A stretch of DNA of 64,000 nt, taken from an uncultured Bacteroidales bacterium. GTDB taxonomy: Bacteria; Bacteroidota; Bacteroidia; Bacteroidales; Paludibacteraceae. The stretch spans positions 81,289-145,288 of the forward strand of contig CAMIZG010000001.1 in the NCBI GenBank assembly GCA_946403215.1, read 5' to 3'. Shown in pieces: positions 63,904-64,000 of this stretch. The first letter of the stretch is position 1. Each line of letters opens with the position of its first letter. The notes beneath the pieces were generated by a model. The model was not told where the DNA came from. It saw nothing but the letters and a program-made list of their open reading frames with translations, and ran no database searches. Made by a program: the position numbers and the translations under genes.

Positions 63904-64000
63904 ATGAATCTACTTAAGAATCCCTGGATAACAATGCCGGAGTACAACTGCTACGGCTGTAGCCCCAACAACCCCATAGGCACCCGTATGCGCTTCTACG
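63904..64000 (+). CDS. PaaI-like (hotdog) thioesterase, N-terminal fragment
   Basis: The window ends inside this gene. The visible start, MNLLKNPWITMPEYNCYGCS followed by PNNPIGTRMRFY, matches the beginning of PaaI/hotdog thioesterases of Bacteroidales, where a CFGCSPxNxIGL-type motif opens the protein. Only 32 residues are seen, so the call rests on that motif. Confidence 0.6.
   Translation, partial: MNLLKNPWITMPEYNCYGCSPNNPIGTRMRFY

Overview
The window looks like a chromosomal segment from a Bacteroidota bacterium, most likely of the order Bacteroidales. Supporting signs are promoters of the Bacteroidetes type (TTTG, a 20-bp spacer, then TAnnTTTG), few Shine-Dalgarno sites, a type IX secretion (T9SS) plug protein, several secreted proteins with T9SS-like C-terminal sorting domains, a NagB-like/PIG-L fusion of the kind known from Bacteroides relatives, and a GSCFA protein. 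The genus cannot be fixed from the sequence alone. No phage, insertion sequence, rRNA or CRISPR array was seen.

Region 1 (1-22.5 kb, all + strand) is a surface-polysaccharide (O-antigen or capsule) locus. It encodes acyltransferases, a Wzy-like polymerase, about ten glycosyltransferases, a UDP-galactopyranose-mutase-like flavoprotein and a WecG/TagA/CpsF transferase. Inside it lies a tightly overlapping five-gene cassette (GDPD-like, HAD, two nucleotidyltransferases, cupin) that probably makes an activated non-sugar or modified-sugar substituent. The first 17.9 kb is visibly more AT-rich than the rest, as is usual for exchanged O-antigen clusters. It ends with an NTP_transf_5 protein, kdsB, an ABC exporter and kdsC, tying the locus to Kdo and LPS supply.

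Region 2 (22.5-25.6 kb) carries a secreted InlB-repeat protein, a 59-aa peptide and a PqqD-like protein (a RiPP recognition element fold), closed by a perfect hairpin. This is a possible orphan peptide-modification locus.

Region 3 (25.6-36.9 kb, mostly - strand) is housekeeping: a ClpB that lacks its N-terminal domain, a UshA-like nucleotidase lipoprotein, GSCFA, the T9SS plug protein, tRNA-Thr(CGT), an LptG-like permease, tgt, panD, mnmE and, divergently, rlmH. Overlapping divergent promoters separate mnmE and rlmH.

Region 4 (37-45.4 kb, + strand) has a secreted CotH-like protein with a discoidin-like domain, gltX, a NagB-like/PIG-L fusion, a glycosyltransferase and a SpoIID/LytB protein.

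Region 5 (45.5-62.6 kb) is the most striking part. Two successive pairs each consist of an outer-membrane barrel/OmpA protein followed by a T9SS-type secreted protein. The two secreted proteins are paralogues. The second is a 3545-aa giant in which one ~100-aa two-cysteine domain has been expanded to about 26 copies, partly by duplication of blocks of five to seven repeats. The window ends with ftsY and the start of a PaaI-like thioesterase.

A recurring feature across the window is short tandem repeats with a period of 7 (sometimes 8) bases. They sit at gene junctions and also inside reading frames (ABC exporter, CotH protein twice, ftsY), where they add Q/S/A-rich or similar inserts.
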